From contig VZRG01000765.1 of NCBI GenBank assembly GCA_013397435.1, forward strand, positions 10,121 through 74,120: a DNA stretch of 64,000 bases. Reading direction: 5' to 3'. Below the pieces are notes generated by a model. The model saw only the letters and a list, made by a program, of their open reading frames with translations, searched no databases and had not been told where the DNA came from. Below are positions 21,040 to 34,579 of the stretch, piece after piece; within the stretch, counting starts at the first letter, position 1; the number at the start of each line of letters is the position of its first letter. The stretch is from Erythrocercus mccallii (Eukaryota; Chordata; Aves; Passeriformes; Dicruridae). The translations under genes were made by a program, and so were the position numbers.

Positions 21040-21592
21040 CAGGGAGGGGTCCTGGCCCTCTGCCCTGCTCAGGTGAGACCACACCTGCAGAACTGCCTCC
21101 AGCTCGGAGGTCACAGCACAGGAAGGACCTGGAGCTGCTGGGGCCAGAGCAGAGGAGGCAGCAAATTGATCAGAACAGCTCCCCTGTGAGGAAAGGCTGA
21201 GAAAATTGGGGAGCCTGGAGGAGAGGAGCTTCAGCTTGACCTAACTGTGGCCTTTCAGTACCTAATGGGGCTGACAAGAAAGATGGGGAGAGACTTTCCA
21301 CGAGTGCCTGGGGGTGACAGGACAAGGGAGAACGTCTTCAAACTGATAGAGAGTAGATCTAGGTTAGATATATGGAAGAAATTCTTCCCTGTGAGAGTGA
21401 GGAGGCCCTGGAATGGATTTCCCAGAGAAGCTGTGACTGCCCCTGGATCCCTGGAAGTGCCCAAGGCCAGGCCGGATGGGGCTCGGAGCAGCCTGGGATA
21501 GTGGAAGGTGTCCCTGCCCATGGCAGGGGGTGGAACTGGGTGAGCTTTAAGGTCCCTTTCACCCAAACCATTCTGGAATTCCCTCTGTGTCA
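21040..21592 (+). repeat. CR1 LINE 3' half
   Basis: A longer CR1 copy on the + strand. It includes agcacaggaaggacctggag, ctcccctgtgaggaaaggct, acttcttccctgtgag-like and ccagagaagctgtgactgcc blocks, then tggtggaaggtgtccctgcc-type sequence. It ends at about 21590 with ttaaggtccctttcacccaa and a decayed ATTCTnTG terminus. The left boundary is approximate and may reach about 20850. Confidence 0.9.
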
Positions 21593-24500
21593 CACAGGGT
21601 CACCTGCCCGTGGTGGTTTGTGCAGCAGAGAACTGTCACTGGACACCATCCCAAAACACACAGCTCTGACTTTGGGGACAGTCACTGCACACCTCAGCCC
21701 AACAACCCCGAGACAAACACCTCAGCTCTTCAGTCCATAGTTATCTCAGGCAGTTCACTTTGGTCTTCTTTAAAAGGTGTGGCTGTGGCTGAGTCATGAG
21801 GCACAGGGGATTAAAGGAAGGGGGAGTAAGAGGTTAATTGGATGCTATTTGGAGAGGGATTTAGGTTGGCTGAGTTTTTTCAGTCAGCAGCACATAGTGG
21901 AACATGTCACTTGTAATTGAGCTAATGAAACACCTCTGGAGATAAAAAAGCACAAGCTAAATTCAGACTTGGCTTTAGAGACTTGACGTTCATTCACCAC
22001 AAGGTTATGCAGAGATGGAACTGCTTGCTTTGAGCACAGGGGGCTGGAGAGGTAAGAGCAGGACTGGGTTTACTCTGCAAAATCTGCTTTTTGTCACTCA
22101 GGGCTGCTGGACCTCAGGGTAATTGAGCAGACTATTGTGTTATGGACACTCTTCCAGGCCAGGAACCCACACTCTGCCAATATGCTAATGCAATTTTCTG
22201 AGTGCAGCCTCTCTCCTGCTCTAAGGCTATTATATTTGTTTTCTATAAATAGGCATTTTGCTCCATGGTTATTGCTGGGGAACTGCACATGGCTGAGCTG
22301 AAAGAGGGCTGCCAATACCTGCCCTTTTCTGCACCTTTTGGTGATTCTCAGTACAGCCCTTTTGGTTTTCTCAAGGGCAATGAAGGGTTTGTTTTTCAGT
22401 CCTCAAAACTGTGACAAAAGCATCTCTGTCCCAAAGCCAAACTACCAAAAATGACTTGAATGCAAGTAGGGGTGTGTTGCCTTCCTGAGCCTGCCCAAAG
22501 GCCAAGCCAGAGTCCTCTTTGTGAGGGATTTTAATGATCTGAAATTACTTTGTCTTCCAAGTCAAGAAGAAAACCTTCAGAGCAAGGTATATCATGTTAA
22601 AAAATGAAAGGAAGACGTTTTCTGGAGGCTGTTTCAAAACCATAGAGGTATTTTGTACAAAACCACCACCTCCATCTTTTCAGAATGAACTGACTCTGAA
22701 TGAAAGTCACTTTCAAAATTAAAAAGTTGCAGTGAAAATTAGTTTCCAATTTTGCAGGTTTTATATTTTTGATTTGGGGATAATTACAAAAATCCAGTAA
22801 TTTCCTTTCCAAGACACTTTCAGAAAACTAAAACTCCACTTCTTCATTCCCTCTGTCTCCCTTCAGGAATTTAAAAATAAAGTTAGTTTTAATGAGCAAA
22901 TTGTGCTTGACACCCCTGATAAAAGAAACGAAAACCAACACAATAATGAATTTTATGCAGTTGTATAAAAAATATCATGGACACGAGGACCTCAGTTCCC
23001 CCGCTTCTGTGCCAATTTCAGAACACAGGAAACCTTGGAATGATGTGGCTGCACTCTGTCAGAGGAAACCAGAACAGCACAAAGCAATGAGAAGAGGAAG
23101 TGCAGACTTACACCCATGGCCCTGCACAGATCCAGAGGGCAAGGACAGGAGGAGGCTGGGTTTTATATCCTAGTGACACTTGTTCAGCAGGAATTGCCTC
23201 TTTCTCTTTGGTTTGTCCTGCAGGGGTTTGTTTGATTCCTCCCTCTCTGGCTTAAGGCAGGAAAGCAGCTGCCTGAGCTACCAGCAGGTACCTGGAAAAT
23301 GGAATGTCTCAGGTTAATTAAGGGATTGAAATGTCCAAGGTGCTGCAGGAGAGGAAAATGTGCCCTGGTCAGTGCTGTGACAGCCTCTGTCCCTCCCAAC
23401 GTCCCTCTCAGAGCTCTGTGCTGGCCAGCACACACCAGAGAGGCTTTCTCAGAACACGGCTCCTGCAGATCCACTCTGAGCTGGGAATTCAGGCTGCAGG
23501 CTCTCTGGCACCATCACCAACAACAAAGACGAAACCACTTCGTGCCCAGCTACAGCTCTGCAGCTGATTCTGGGAATTTACATAAATGGCAACTGATGGG
23601 GAAAAGGCCCCATTGCCACCTGAGTTCAGCTCCTAGCTCTCCAAAGGAAGGGATCCCATTCCCTCCCCCAAAGCTGCACAGCTCCTACAATGCTGAGACA
23701 AAGAGGGCCAAAGCCAGTAGCCAAAAACTATTTAAGACATGGCAGCCAGCGACAAGGATCATCTCCATGGAATGGTTTTATTGCAGTGAGGCTCTCCAGC
23801 CTCCCTTGATCAGAGCCATACTTCAAAGGCAGTCTGGCCTGGATTATAAACTCTGTAATATCTGAGGAGCCAGGGGCTTGCAGTTTCCCATTAAGTGGTA
23901 TTAATTGCCCTGGTTATCATGTTCTGCAGTTTGACCTGACCTACTGATTCCCCTTCCTCTCCTGCTGCAGAACATCCATCACTTTTTAAAGGGTTCCACA
24001 AAGCTACAGGGAAGGCTCTGGTTTGTGTTAGCTTGATTGCTCTGGACTGTAACAAAGCACCCATCACAGCTGCCCAGCCACACTATAGATCAAGCTCCTC
24101 TAATCTGTCCATGTCTCCAGAGGGGAAGGCAAGGCAAACCATCAGATTTAACCTCCCAGGGCTTTATTTCTGGTGTGGAGGATATCAGAGGCCATGCCAG
24201 CTTTCACTTTTTCCTTGTTCCCTTAGAACCCACAGAACAGACAGGAGGAAAGCAGGAAAGGCAAAGGAGAACAACAGAAACTGGAGTTTTCATGCCAAGG
24301 GCCTCATGCAATGCTCAGTTCCTGGCCTAAGAAACCCAGGTGTGGCTTTTGGGAACTCAACAGCCAAGGCTTTTATGGAGATCAGCTTTTCTCCTGAGTA
24401 ATGAGGCTGCTGGGGATGTCCAACACCTGCTTGTGGCAAAGCTGGTAGGGAATCCAGCACCAAAGCTCATGGTATGTATGGATAGTCAGTGTTTTCCATC

Positions 24501-24795
24501 CTGCAGGTTTCCTTCAGCACTGTTCTGACTGACTGAACCTGTTCTGTGCAGGGCCGTGAATTCCCAGGGTGACTCACAGTAACCCTGTGGGATGTGTAGC
24601 AAACTCATCTCCTGTAGGGCCCTCCAAAATCTGCTCCTCTTCTCTCTCTGGAAGCAAAAAGCTCAGGGCTCTTCTGCTTCCTGCTGCTCAGGGTGAAAAA
24701 GTGAGGAGGAGCAAAGAAATAATGGGTTTAATTCCTATCCTCCATCTCTCCCTCAGTGCTTTATCACTGAATCAACAGGAGAAATTCCAAGCATC
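21593..24795. other. Intergenic stretch, no recognised gene
   Basis: Nothing recognisable was seen on either strand. The 188-codon open frame at 23299-23865 has no family resemblance and mixed composition, and is treated as chance. Confidence 0.45.
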
Positions 24796-24865
24796 ACAGA
24801 GTGGTTTGGGTTGGAAGAGACCTTTAAGATCTGGGGAACCTTGCACTGGACCAGTTCAGGAGAAG
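24796..24865 (-). repeat. CR1 3'-end fragment
   Basis: The string catcacagagtggtttgggt followed by tggaagagacctttaagatc is the reverse complement of the CR1 3' end. Homology weakens after about 24865. Confidence 0.7.
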
Positions 24866-27800
24866 CAGAAAATCTGCAGTGTATCTTCAATAAGACAGCC
24901 ACCCTGGCACAGTTTGATACACCTGCCTCTGAGTGGCAAATGAATTCCAGGAGTTTGGCTCATGTCTGCACAAACCCATTGCTGTATGAACACTAATTGC
25001 ATCCTGCCTCATCAGAGACATCTCAGGGAATGAGCCAGAACAGCTCCTGTCAATGCAGGCAGGGCTCTGACTCAGGATCACACTCAGGATTTTCCCAGGT
25101 TTTCTTTCCATGGATCCAAGCCCTATCAAACAGTACTCACCCCAAGGAAGCATTCCTGCCCAGGATGCCAGGTGCTGCCTTCAGCTCCACTCACAAACAC
25201 CCAGATGGAGAGTGGAGGGGATGATGTGGGTGTACATGTGAGCATGGGCTTCTCCTCCGCTGGCGTGAATCAGCCACGCTGCAATCACAATACCCAGTGA
25301 TACTCTGCTAAATGGTTTTTAAAAAGGGGACTTAAAGGAACTTGAGCAAAATTAAAATACTGAACTAGCTAGTCAGATTAAAAAAAAACGAGCTGTAAGC
25401 CGTAGAAGAGAAACACAATTTTGCCTCTAACACAAAGAGAATTTTTAAGAGCAATTCACTTTCTCTGTTCTTCAAGGAGATATTTCAGCCTGGGCTTATG
25501 CTCACTTTTTCAATAGAGCTGACCTGAGCATTTTTTTATTTCTTTCAAGCATAACAAACCAACCCAAAGCCATTTCTTTTTGTCTGGCTCCTTTCTTTCT
25601 CTGTATTAATTTCAATTCAATCAACGAGGCAGTTGCATAACTGTTGTTTGTAATTTCTGTCACGTCAACCCTGAAACTGATCACTGCAACACTGAAGTTA
25701 TATAAAAGGTTTTGTTAGGATTTTTGTTATTTTTCTCCTTTAAATTGTGGGAAGATGAAGTCCTACCCTGGAGAGATGTTTTGGTTTTCTGAGCTCTGTT
25801 GTCTATTAGTCTTGTGCTTTGGTGTCTTTTCTCTCCAGTTTTGTTTTACACAGTGCAAGGGTCTGTTTATGCACAGAAACTCTCCAAAAACAGTTCTGTC
25901 CACCCCATTAATACACAGGCTATAAAATAAACTCTGCTGAGTCAGAGGAGCTACTGACAAAAGTGAAGTTCACAAAATGGGTAAGCTTTTAAGGAGCAAT
26001 TTCAATTTCTGGCAAGGCAGACTATTTAAATGCTTCAGTGGCTGGGATTGTAATTTACCTTGTACTTCCAAAGCCAGTGGACTGTTTCCCTGCAATGATG
26101 GAGTATCAAAGCCCATGGGATCATTTCTCCTTGTGTGTGTCTCTTCACTCAAACACAGAAATGTTCCTGGAATTCAGTCAGCTCCTCCAAGCTTCTCACG
26201 GTGTCCTTGCTCCTCTTGAGCACTCCTGATCATCCCCTTTGGTCCAGGGTGTGCTCACCTGGGAGAGAGGCTTCTCCCTGCCCCGAGGATTTAAATGATC
26301 CATTTTACCATTTGTTTTCTGTCTTTCTAGAGGCACAAATGCCAGGGCCATACTCACAGATCTCCTGGGCCCAAGGTAGTCTGAAAGGCATTGTGTGCTG
26401 CAGACAGAAATGCTTCAAGCCAACAAATAATTAAGGACTTTATTTTGACATAAGTGAATTGTACCCAATACTTACTTGTTCCTTCATACTTAAAAGCAAT
26501 CTGTTTGTAGCTGACATGGCTTTTTCTTTAAAAAAGTCTAGACAATGTCAGACTCCACAAAGAGAAAAAAACAAAAGAGAAAAAGATACTGAAGTACCAT
26601 CAGTGCTCACTTCCTCCTAAAAAAAACCAACTCCTTCAAGACCAGAAAATATATCTGCTTCTTACAGTATCTTGTCTGTAAGTCCTGCCTCCTGGGGGAG
26701 GAGAAGCTTGCTTAGAGATGGGCATGGGATGGCAGGAAACCACATCTCTCATTTCCACTCCAAAAGGAAGAGAAGCTTGTAAGAGCTAAAAGAGAGCAAA
26801 GCAAGGTTCTTGCTGGAGGTCTAAGCTTGTAACACATTTCACCTGAGCATTAACCCAGAGTCAGCACTACCAGCTCTTCCTGTGAGGAAGCAGCAAGGAG
26901 AGAGTTGGTCAAATGATGTGTTCACATGGTCATTGTTCAGAATTGCCTCTGAATGAGCACACATGGATTGTGTGTGTACGTTCAGGGGAACAGGTTGTAC
27001 ACTGTGAGAAAAAACTGATACCTTCTGAGTGATGGCAGCTTTGCAAAACACAGATTTTCAAGCACCTAGGGAGGCTTAGGGGAGACTGGGAATGCAGTTT
27101 ACCCAGATGCAGTGAATGCGTTCCTAAAGACACTCCCACAGGGATCCTGTAGTGTTTGAAATGAGAGGGATGTGTGTGGCTAAGAGTCAGGGCACAGGCA
27201 CTCAAACTAACAAACAGGTACGTTGAATTTATTAACTTTATAATTTGGATAGAAGAGTTCAAACTTCAACAGCGAGGTAAAGGTTCAAGTGAGATACATA
27301 AATAGATGCCCTGTGAGTTGCTCTCTTATCTTCACCTGAGACCTTGTGACTGAGAGAAAGGCAACTCATGCTCAAAGGCAATTAACTCAAGCCCTTAGAG
27401 TGGTTTTACAACATACAGATCTCACTCTGGGTGTTTGTGGCCTATTTCTCAAGGATTTGTGAAAGGCAGCTAAGGAAATCAGGGCTACTATCAGTAAATC
27501 TGCTATTCAAGCATGCTTGTGTGCTCTGAAACACTGTGAACAGACCCCAAACTCCTCAAGGAGTGCACCCCAATCTCTGGGCTGTAAGAAAGGCTCTGCC
27601 ATGGACGCACCTCCTCTGCTCTGCATGCTCAGGGTCTGACAGCAGTCTTGGCTCTCACAGTGGTGATGTTACCTTACTACTCTGGAGATGCAGCTTGTGG
27701 AAAGCATTTAATGCTTAACCTAAGCCAGATTTCTCTCAGCAGCTTCATTTTCTGGGGATATCACCTGGGTAGGAATGGTGCAATCAGCCCTGGGAGAACT

Positions 27801-29639
27801 CTCATCCCTGCTCTGCTACATTCTCAGTAGCTGAGTTTGCTCTTAGCTCAGATGCTCTCCTCTAAGCAAAAGAAATAATCCTTCATTACTGTCAGGAATG
27901 AAATGCTTAACGCTCTAAGGAAGCCACACAAAANNNNNNNNNNNNNNNNNNNNNNNNNNNNNNNNNNNNNNNNNNNNNNNNNNNNNNNNNNNNNNNNNNN
28001 NNNNNNNNNNNNNNNNNNNNNNNNNNNNNNNNNNNNNNNNNNNNNNNNNNNNNNNNNNNNNNNNNNNNNNNNNNNNNNNNNNNNNNNNNNNNNNNNNNNN
28101 NNNNNNNNNNNNNNNNNNNNNNNNNNNNNNNNNNNNNNNNNNNNNNNNNNNNNNNNNNNNNNNNNNNNNNNNNNNNNNNNNNNNNNNNNNNNNNNNNNNN
28201 NNNNNNNNNNNNNNNNNNNNNNNNNNNNNNNNNNNNNNNNNNNNNNNNNNNNNNNNNNNNNNNNNNNNNNNNNNNNNNNNNNNNNNNNNNNNNNNNNNNN
28301 NNNNNNNNNNNNNNNNNNNNNNNNNNNNNNNNNNNNNNNNNNNNNNNNNNNNNNNNNNNNNNNNNNNNNNNNNNNNNNNNNNNNNNNNNNNNNNNNNNNN
28401 NNNNNNNNNNNNNNNNNNNNNNNNNNNNNNNNNNNNNNNNNNNNNNNNNNNNNNNNNNNNNNNNNNNNNNNNNNNNNNNNNNNNNNNNNNNNNNNNNNNN
28501 NNNNNNNNNNNNNNNNNNNNNNNNNNNNNNNNNNNNNNNNNNNNNNNNNNNNNNNNNNNNNNNNNNNNNNNNNNNNNNNNNNNNNNNNNNNNNNNNNNNN
28601 NNNNNNNNNNNNNNNNNNNNNNNNNNNNNNNNNNNNNNNNNNNNNNNNNNNNNNNNNNNNNNNNNNNNNNNNNNGTGGGGACACTCAGCTAAGCATCACT
28701 GCAGACTCCAAATGGGGTCAGGCTCCAAAGAACCAAAATTTTTGCTTTCGTGTGAGACACAAGCCTCTACTTCCCACACTGCAACCTCTCCAGGGCCCTA
28801 ACCAGATAAACTCCCTCCTCCAATTATGCTCTTGGTTCAGACACTTGTCCCTAAGCACAGTCCTACCCCAGGTTCATCGTGGCTGCAGCAACTCTGCACC
28901 AGGGAGTGCTTTTCCATTTCGTGTCTCACTGCTGTGTCAGACACTGAAGAGTTTGGCAGCTGGTGTATAAATCACTCCATCCTGCTTGTTATTGAGCTGG
29001 TGTAGGGCAAAGTTTCCTCTTCAGCCAAGCACTTCCCAACCTCCCATTTTCCCAAGTTGTGTTGATCCAGCCGGGATTACAGCTCACTCAGACAGGTGGG
29101 TCTGTAGGAGGAAAGTGATTCTAATTGCAAGGGTTGTAGAAACAGCAGAGATGGATTTAAAGTCCCATCACTCTGGGCTGTTTCACAACTACTGTGAAGC
29201 TCACAGCTGCCACTACAGTGACTGCCTACTGTCCTTTTTAAACACCTTCTGCTTTGGCTAATTTGATTAGGCTCCCCCTTGGCTTTCCATCAACATCACC
29301 CTATGGAAATCTGGCCCCATCACTTCTGCAGAACGAGGTCTAAAGAGAACATTAACAGAAGGCATTCTAATATACAAGGGACAATGAAACAGAAATGTGT
29401 TCTATATTCTTAATACTCTTTACTCATGTAACTTCTCCAACCATTTATTAATGTTAATTTTGTTTAAAACTACCTTTCTCCCAGTGACAGCTTCAGCATC
29501 AGTGAGTTCTCATATCATCTATTCTGGGACTTGTTATGAGCAAAGCTGTAAGAATGTAGCTCAAGGGACAGAGTTGCACCTTCGTTACTCTGTTGTACTG
29601 CAAGGCAAACTCTGGCAGAGTTAAATAACGACACAAAGC
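24866..29639. other. Intergenic stretch with no recognised gene; includes an assembly gap
   Basis: No exon-like homology was seen. Positions 27934-28674 are N (741 bases), so content there is unknown. Flanking frames that run through the gap are artefacts. This is the interval just downstream of the ZBTB44 3' UTR. Confidence 0.45.
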
Positions 29640-29893
29640 AAAGATTTACTCCATAAAACATTAATATTTTAATGAAAAATCTTAGCTTCATGTTTCTATC
29701 CAAAGACACTCAAAACTAGTTTTTCTCCCCCCTTAATTTTGACCTATAATGGGACCAGTTTGGATATTTTTTTTTTTGTATTTTGGAACTTTTTTTTTAA
29801 AGATTAAACAACCAGGCTAGCAAAAAGGTACCCAATACATACTTTTCTTATATCAAACAAGCTAGTATTTCAATACAATGTAACTATACAGAA

Positions 29894-29901
29894 TATATAC
29901 A
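29894..29901 (-). promoter_or_regulatory. Pumilio-type recognition element in the ZBTB44 3' UTR
   Basis: The minus strand reads TGTATATA, an exact match to UGUANAUA, inside AU-rich distal 3' UTR. An eight-base match can occur by chance. Its place in a likely 3' UTR makes it worth noting. Confidence 0.3.
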
Positions 29902-30595
29902 TTACACATATGATCACAAAGCAAACACTACAGGCTCAGAACAGATTTGAAAAAACATGATATTCACATTGATTACAATAACTCTAAAAATGATTGTAAC
30001 GTTGAAACGGCACTTAGTTTACAAAAAAAGTCACAAAAATATATATAGCCACCAAGAACTATGGTTCCTGAAAAATACTAATAGCCAGATAGTATTATAT
30101 AAAATGTGAAGTGTATTTAAACATCGTATACATTAAAAAACAAAACCAAAACCCAAAACCAATTCTGGTAGGTCAATAAACATGCCAAGTAATCTAGCTG
30201 TGGCCAGCATCAACAAGAGAAGCTGTACTGTGGATGAGATGATGACTGGATATACGGCTGGTGACTGGAGACTGGCACAGTTAAGGGGGTTTCACTGTTA
30301 CTAAAATGCACAAAGAAGCCCAACAATAATTTAATTCACATTTTTTTTTCCTCCAGCTTCCACTTTTCCCTCTTCAGGGTTTCACCATGGGGCAGCACCT
30401 CGAGTGAAGGCACTGCAGGAACAGAGCAAGGAAGCTGTCCAAGGACTCGGTGTAGCCAGGGTTACAGGTCAGAATATCAAAAGCATGCATCAGCTAAATG
30501 AATGGTGAAACAAAATCACTCTTCTGGGGACTTCAGCAACCCTCAGGAAGACTGTAGGTACAGTTGCCACACAGGCTGGCAGCACCAGATTCCAC

Positions 30596-30619
30596 TTTTT
30601 TTTTTTTTTTTTTTTTTTT
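30596..30619 (-). repeat. Homopolymer run, 24 T on + (poly-A in the transcript)
   Basis: An uninterrupted T run within the ZBTB44 3' UTR. In the transcript it would read as 24 A, a possible internal oligo-dT priming site in cDNA data. Confidence 0.95.
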
Positions 30620-33549
30620 AGTGCAACCAGATTTGTAGCTGAGACCTGTGGGACACGGAGTTACTGTGCTAACACACATGGAGTGAACAAAAACCCAGAG
30701 CAGTAAGCACTGTTGCACTAACAAAATTCACACTTGTTTCTTTTACGGTCCATTTCCTCAAATACTTGGAACCCACTCTATTTACCAGGTACCTCTGATG
30801 TGGCCTTGAACCCTCTTACCTGCCATCACGATGCTATGGGATTTATTATGTCTACAGTTGGAGATGAGAACCCTCCAAAACAGGATTTCACCTTGTGAGC
30901 AAAACTGGAACGTAACCGGCCTGAATGAAAATCAGCTATTTTCCATATTCTGATGGTGTGGAAGTTGCAATGGATGTAGGAGCAGCAGGTGCTCCTCCAT
31001 CTGAATTCTCTCATCCCTGCAGGGTGCACAAAGCTCCCACTGGATTTGCATATAAAATGCTTCCTGGTTTGTCTCTGGGAGAGACCAGCACTCATCTCAG
31101 TGCTCCCACAGCCCGGGCTGCAGGGTGGAACCAGCGACCAAGAAGCCCCTGAAGCCCTCATATAAAAACCTTAAACCATAGCTTAAAAACAATAAAACTT
31201 CATCCCGCAGGGGACATATAGGGATCATAGTCTTATAAAATATATTTGACTGCATTGGCAGCTATTACTTTTTAAAAAAATTTAAATTCACACCTTTTAG
31301 ACTCAGAATCCATGTGAACCCAGAACCATTTTCAGTAACCGAGTCTACTGATCTCTCAGTATGAGAGACTTGACCGTGGTCTCTGTGAGCCTGACAACTG
31401 AACTCCAGCTGTGGGAAACACCACTTGTGGCTGACTCTGCTTCGAGCATGAGGGTTGAACCACATCAACCCTGACCCTTGTCAAGCAGACATAGAAATGC
31501 ATACTAAATAATGGATTTTTTGGGGGAGGAAAAAAAAAGAAATAAGAAAATGCATCCTAGAATTCAAAACCCTCTGAAAATGTACTGAAAGAAATTTATG
31601 TTTTAGGTTTAATCCCAAGTGTAGTTTAAGGCAAGTTTTTTCTATTTTAGTTTTCTCTCTTTCTCTGTTTGGAATCCAAGCACATTAGCGACATAAATTG
31701 TTTTAAGATGTCCTGTGTTTTTACATTTCTCTTGTGAAGAACACGAGCATTTCAAAGAACCGAACACTTCCAACAAGTTAGAGAGCAGAAATAAAATGGT
31801 GTTTGCATTTAAACTGTATTCATTTCTATGGAGAAAAGAGATATTAACAAGAAACAATTAGAGATAGGAAAATTAACAAGTAAATCCAACCCTAAACCAA
31901 CCAAACAAAATCCTCCAAGAACTCTCTTGTTCCTCCAGCTGAACCAGATTGAAAAGTGAGAACTAAATTAAGAAGTTACCCAGAGATAAGGAAGTTGAAA
32001 AGATAATGCGTAACACACAATGCAATGAATAATGAACCCCAGGCCTTGCCTTGTACCTTGGTGTTAATGATCCTTATTTCTTTTCAAGGAAGAACAGATC
32101 AGAGCTATAAAGTCTTTGTAACTTTCCCCCTTCTCTTTGGTATTCTGAAAGCAATTTGCCTTCTGACTCAAAATTTTAAGTCTTAAAAATCCAATATCCA
32201 GATATGTCTGTGGTGTATTTGTATCTTCTCACCAATGAACTCTTTAGCAAAATACTTCAGGGATGAAAATGCTCGGATTCTAATGATCAGATTATGTCCT
32301 CCACCTCATACCTGACCACTTTTGATTATTACATCTCTGCAGCCAGGAAATGTGGTTTGGGTGAAGCACTTTTCAGAACACGAATCACACAGGACTCTCA
32401 TTTACCTGCATAACACGTCAGGAAAAAGAGAAAATGCTGTATTTGAGTTCAGTGTTGTAGCCCTCTAGTTCAGAATAAAGCTCAGCAAAAGGCATTGTCT
32501 TGTCTCACTGGCTTCTCAGAGAAATCAGAAGTGGAAGAGAAACGGTCTCTAAATTCAGCTCATCAACAGGCACTGGGCTATTTCACAGTACAGCAGCCCA
32601 GAAAAAGCGTTTCTCCTTCAAGCCCTTTTAAGAAGCCTCACAAAGGTGGATATAATCAAGACTGAATTGCAGCACAGAACTCCTTTGCAGCATGTTTCTA
32701 AAACACCCTTTGGATCTGGTGGAGAAATCTCATTCCAGCAACTTGGGAAGTACTTAAATCCCAACTGTTTTCACTCTATTTAACTAAAATATGTGGGTTT
32801 TACCTAAAAAGAGAAAAATTGCTTAAGTCACTGAAACTCTTTAAACTCTTTCCAAAGGTCAATAAACTTTTTTCCTTACAAAAGCTGGCTATTAGTAGAA
32901 AGAACTCAGACCCAGAGAGTATCAGAGCTGCCTAGGCTGACTGAATACAAATTGATGTGCAATATAATACGACTTTTGTGTCTTCTCTTTCTTCAGGAGC
33001 AACCCTGCTCTATTGGTTTCATTTCCCCCTCATGTTTGCATAAAACAAATCCGGCCAGAAAAACAGAAAAACAACAATTTACAAAAAACAAGACTCAAAA
33101 CTAAAGGAGTATATCATGCCTTTGGAATACTGAGATCAAGAAATACCTACTCACTCAGCACATCATCTGTAGGCTGTGGGCATTTGGCATCGAACACTGA
33201 GTTAACTTCAGAAGCTGTAAGAAAAATCACAAATCTCCTAATGTACTTCCTAATTTAGGTTTCAAAGCAGTACTTGAGCCCAAACAGCCTCGACCAGACA
33301 AGACTCACTGCTCTGAAAATCCCACACCCTCCATTTGTAGCCTTTTCTAAATATGGAAAAATGAAATTGCAAATATTTTCAGTTTATTGCTTGCTTGAGC
33401 TGTGTGTGTAGCTGGAGTAATGGCCTTTAATAAACCGAGCTGGCAAGGATTTAAAGTGTTTTGAAACAGGAACAATTCATCATTGCTCTATAGGCTTTTT
33501 GTAAACAACCCCCTGTTGGTTAGAAAGTTGTCCTTAGAGAGAATAAATT

Positions 33550-33571
33550 GCCTGTTTTGTCCAAAACAGGC
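33550..33571 (-). other. Perfect 10-bp inverted repeat with 2-nt spacer (3' UTR hairpin)
   Basis: Arms GCCTGTTTTG and CAAAACAGGC are exact reverse complements separated by TC. In RNA this folds as a hairpin with the innermost pair or two opening to form the loop. It lies about 1 kb downstream of the ZBTB44 stop in transcript sense. Confidence 0.7.
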
Positions 33572-34579
33572 TAATAAAAGTCTCTGAAACTATACATACA
33601 TATGTATAAACAAAAAAATGTGCAATAATGCACAAAAGAGCTTATTTTTTCTGGTCTGTAAACTCACTCTAGCTAGCTCTCTGATTAGTAAAACTACAGG
33701 GTGTATGCAAGGGGGCAATGATCAGAACTGCAAATAATCTGCCTGAAATTTAAGAATTTCAGTTTGGGAATTTCATTTTCCTTTGTGGTTCCCCATCTAC
33801 AGACAGATAGTCAGGAGATATTTGTCAGGCTTGCATGGCTGAACACTTTTCCATCATTCCCAGTTCCTGGTGCACCTTTGAACTTTCCAGGCCTAACCTC
33901 AGCTGGGCAGATCTGTTTAGGCTATTTGATCAAGCAGTTTCTAAAAGGACTGGAACAGAAGAAGTAGGAATACCTGGCATTCATCTGGGCTGGACAGGGA
34001 TCGTGTGTTTTGGAGAAGTGTGTGACTGCTCCTTTCAAAACCGCTCACCATTCCCTAGCACAGGGCACAGTAAGGGCTTTGAAAAACAGCAGGCACATAT
34101 AGGAAGTGTCACTTCTTTATGCAGAAGATTAAAGCATCCACTCAAAACTAGTCAAAACTGTTCAATCATGGTTTCCAATGCATCCTTTTGTTTATCATTT
34201 GACAAAGGTTTCCTCTGATTTCTTTCCCTTAACCAGAGGGCCTGCAGAAGCAAGAGAAACTTAATGAGCTGCTCTAACTGTGGAAGAAGGAATAGTTAAA
34301 GTGATCTGAATCAGTTGTTCTTCTTTAGAAGTATATCACAGCTTCCATGATGTTCTGACAAGATCTTTTTTTGTGCAATCAGTCTTAAATATTTTCACAG
34401 AAGTGATCATTCAGTCATGAAAAATAATGTAACATCTGTCGCAGTTTTCAGTTTAAAGCGAAGCTTACAAAGTAAAAAGGGGAAAATCTCCCCACTTTTC
34501 GTTTAAAAAAATTAAATTAAAATGTACAGGACCAAACACAGGCACTTTCCAAAGAACAAAAATGAAACCAAACCATGAA

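Larger units (their letters stand above)
29640..34579 (-). other. ZBTB44: ZBTB44 3' UTR (about 4.9 kb, end approximate)
   Basis: AT-rich, repeat-poor DNA with no coding frame follows the stop codon. On the minus strand an ATTAAA signal lies at about 29672-29667, and AATAAA variants at 33388-33383 and 30847-30842 could give shorter transcripts. The block 29700-30170 is dense in AU-rich sequence typical of the distal end of a conserved 3' UTR. The end is inferred from composition and the signal. Confidence 0.45.

Noticed and set aside
23299..23865. 188-codon open frame on +
   Set aside because: No similarity recognised, mixed low-complexity composition and an overlapping alternative frame.
27848..28970. 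Long open frames on both strands across the second N gap
   Set aside because: They consist mostly of undetermined bases, and the known flanks show no homology.
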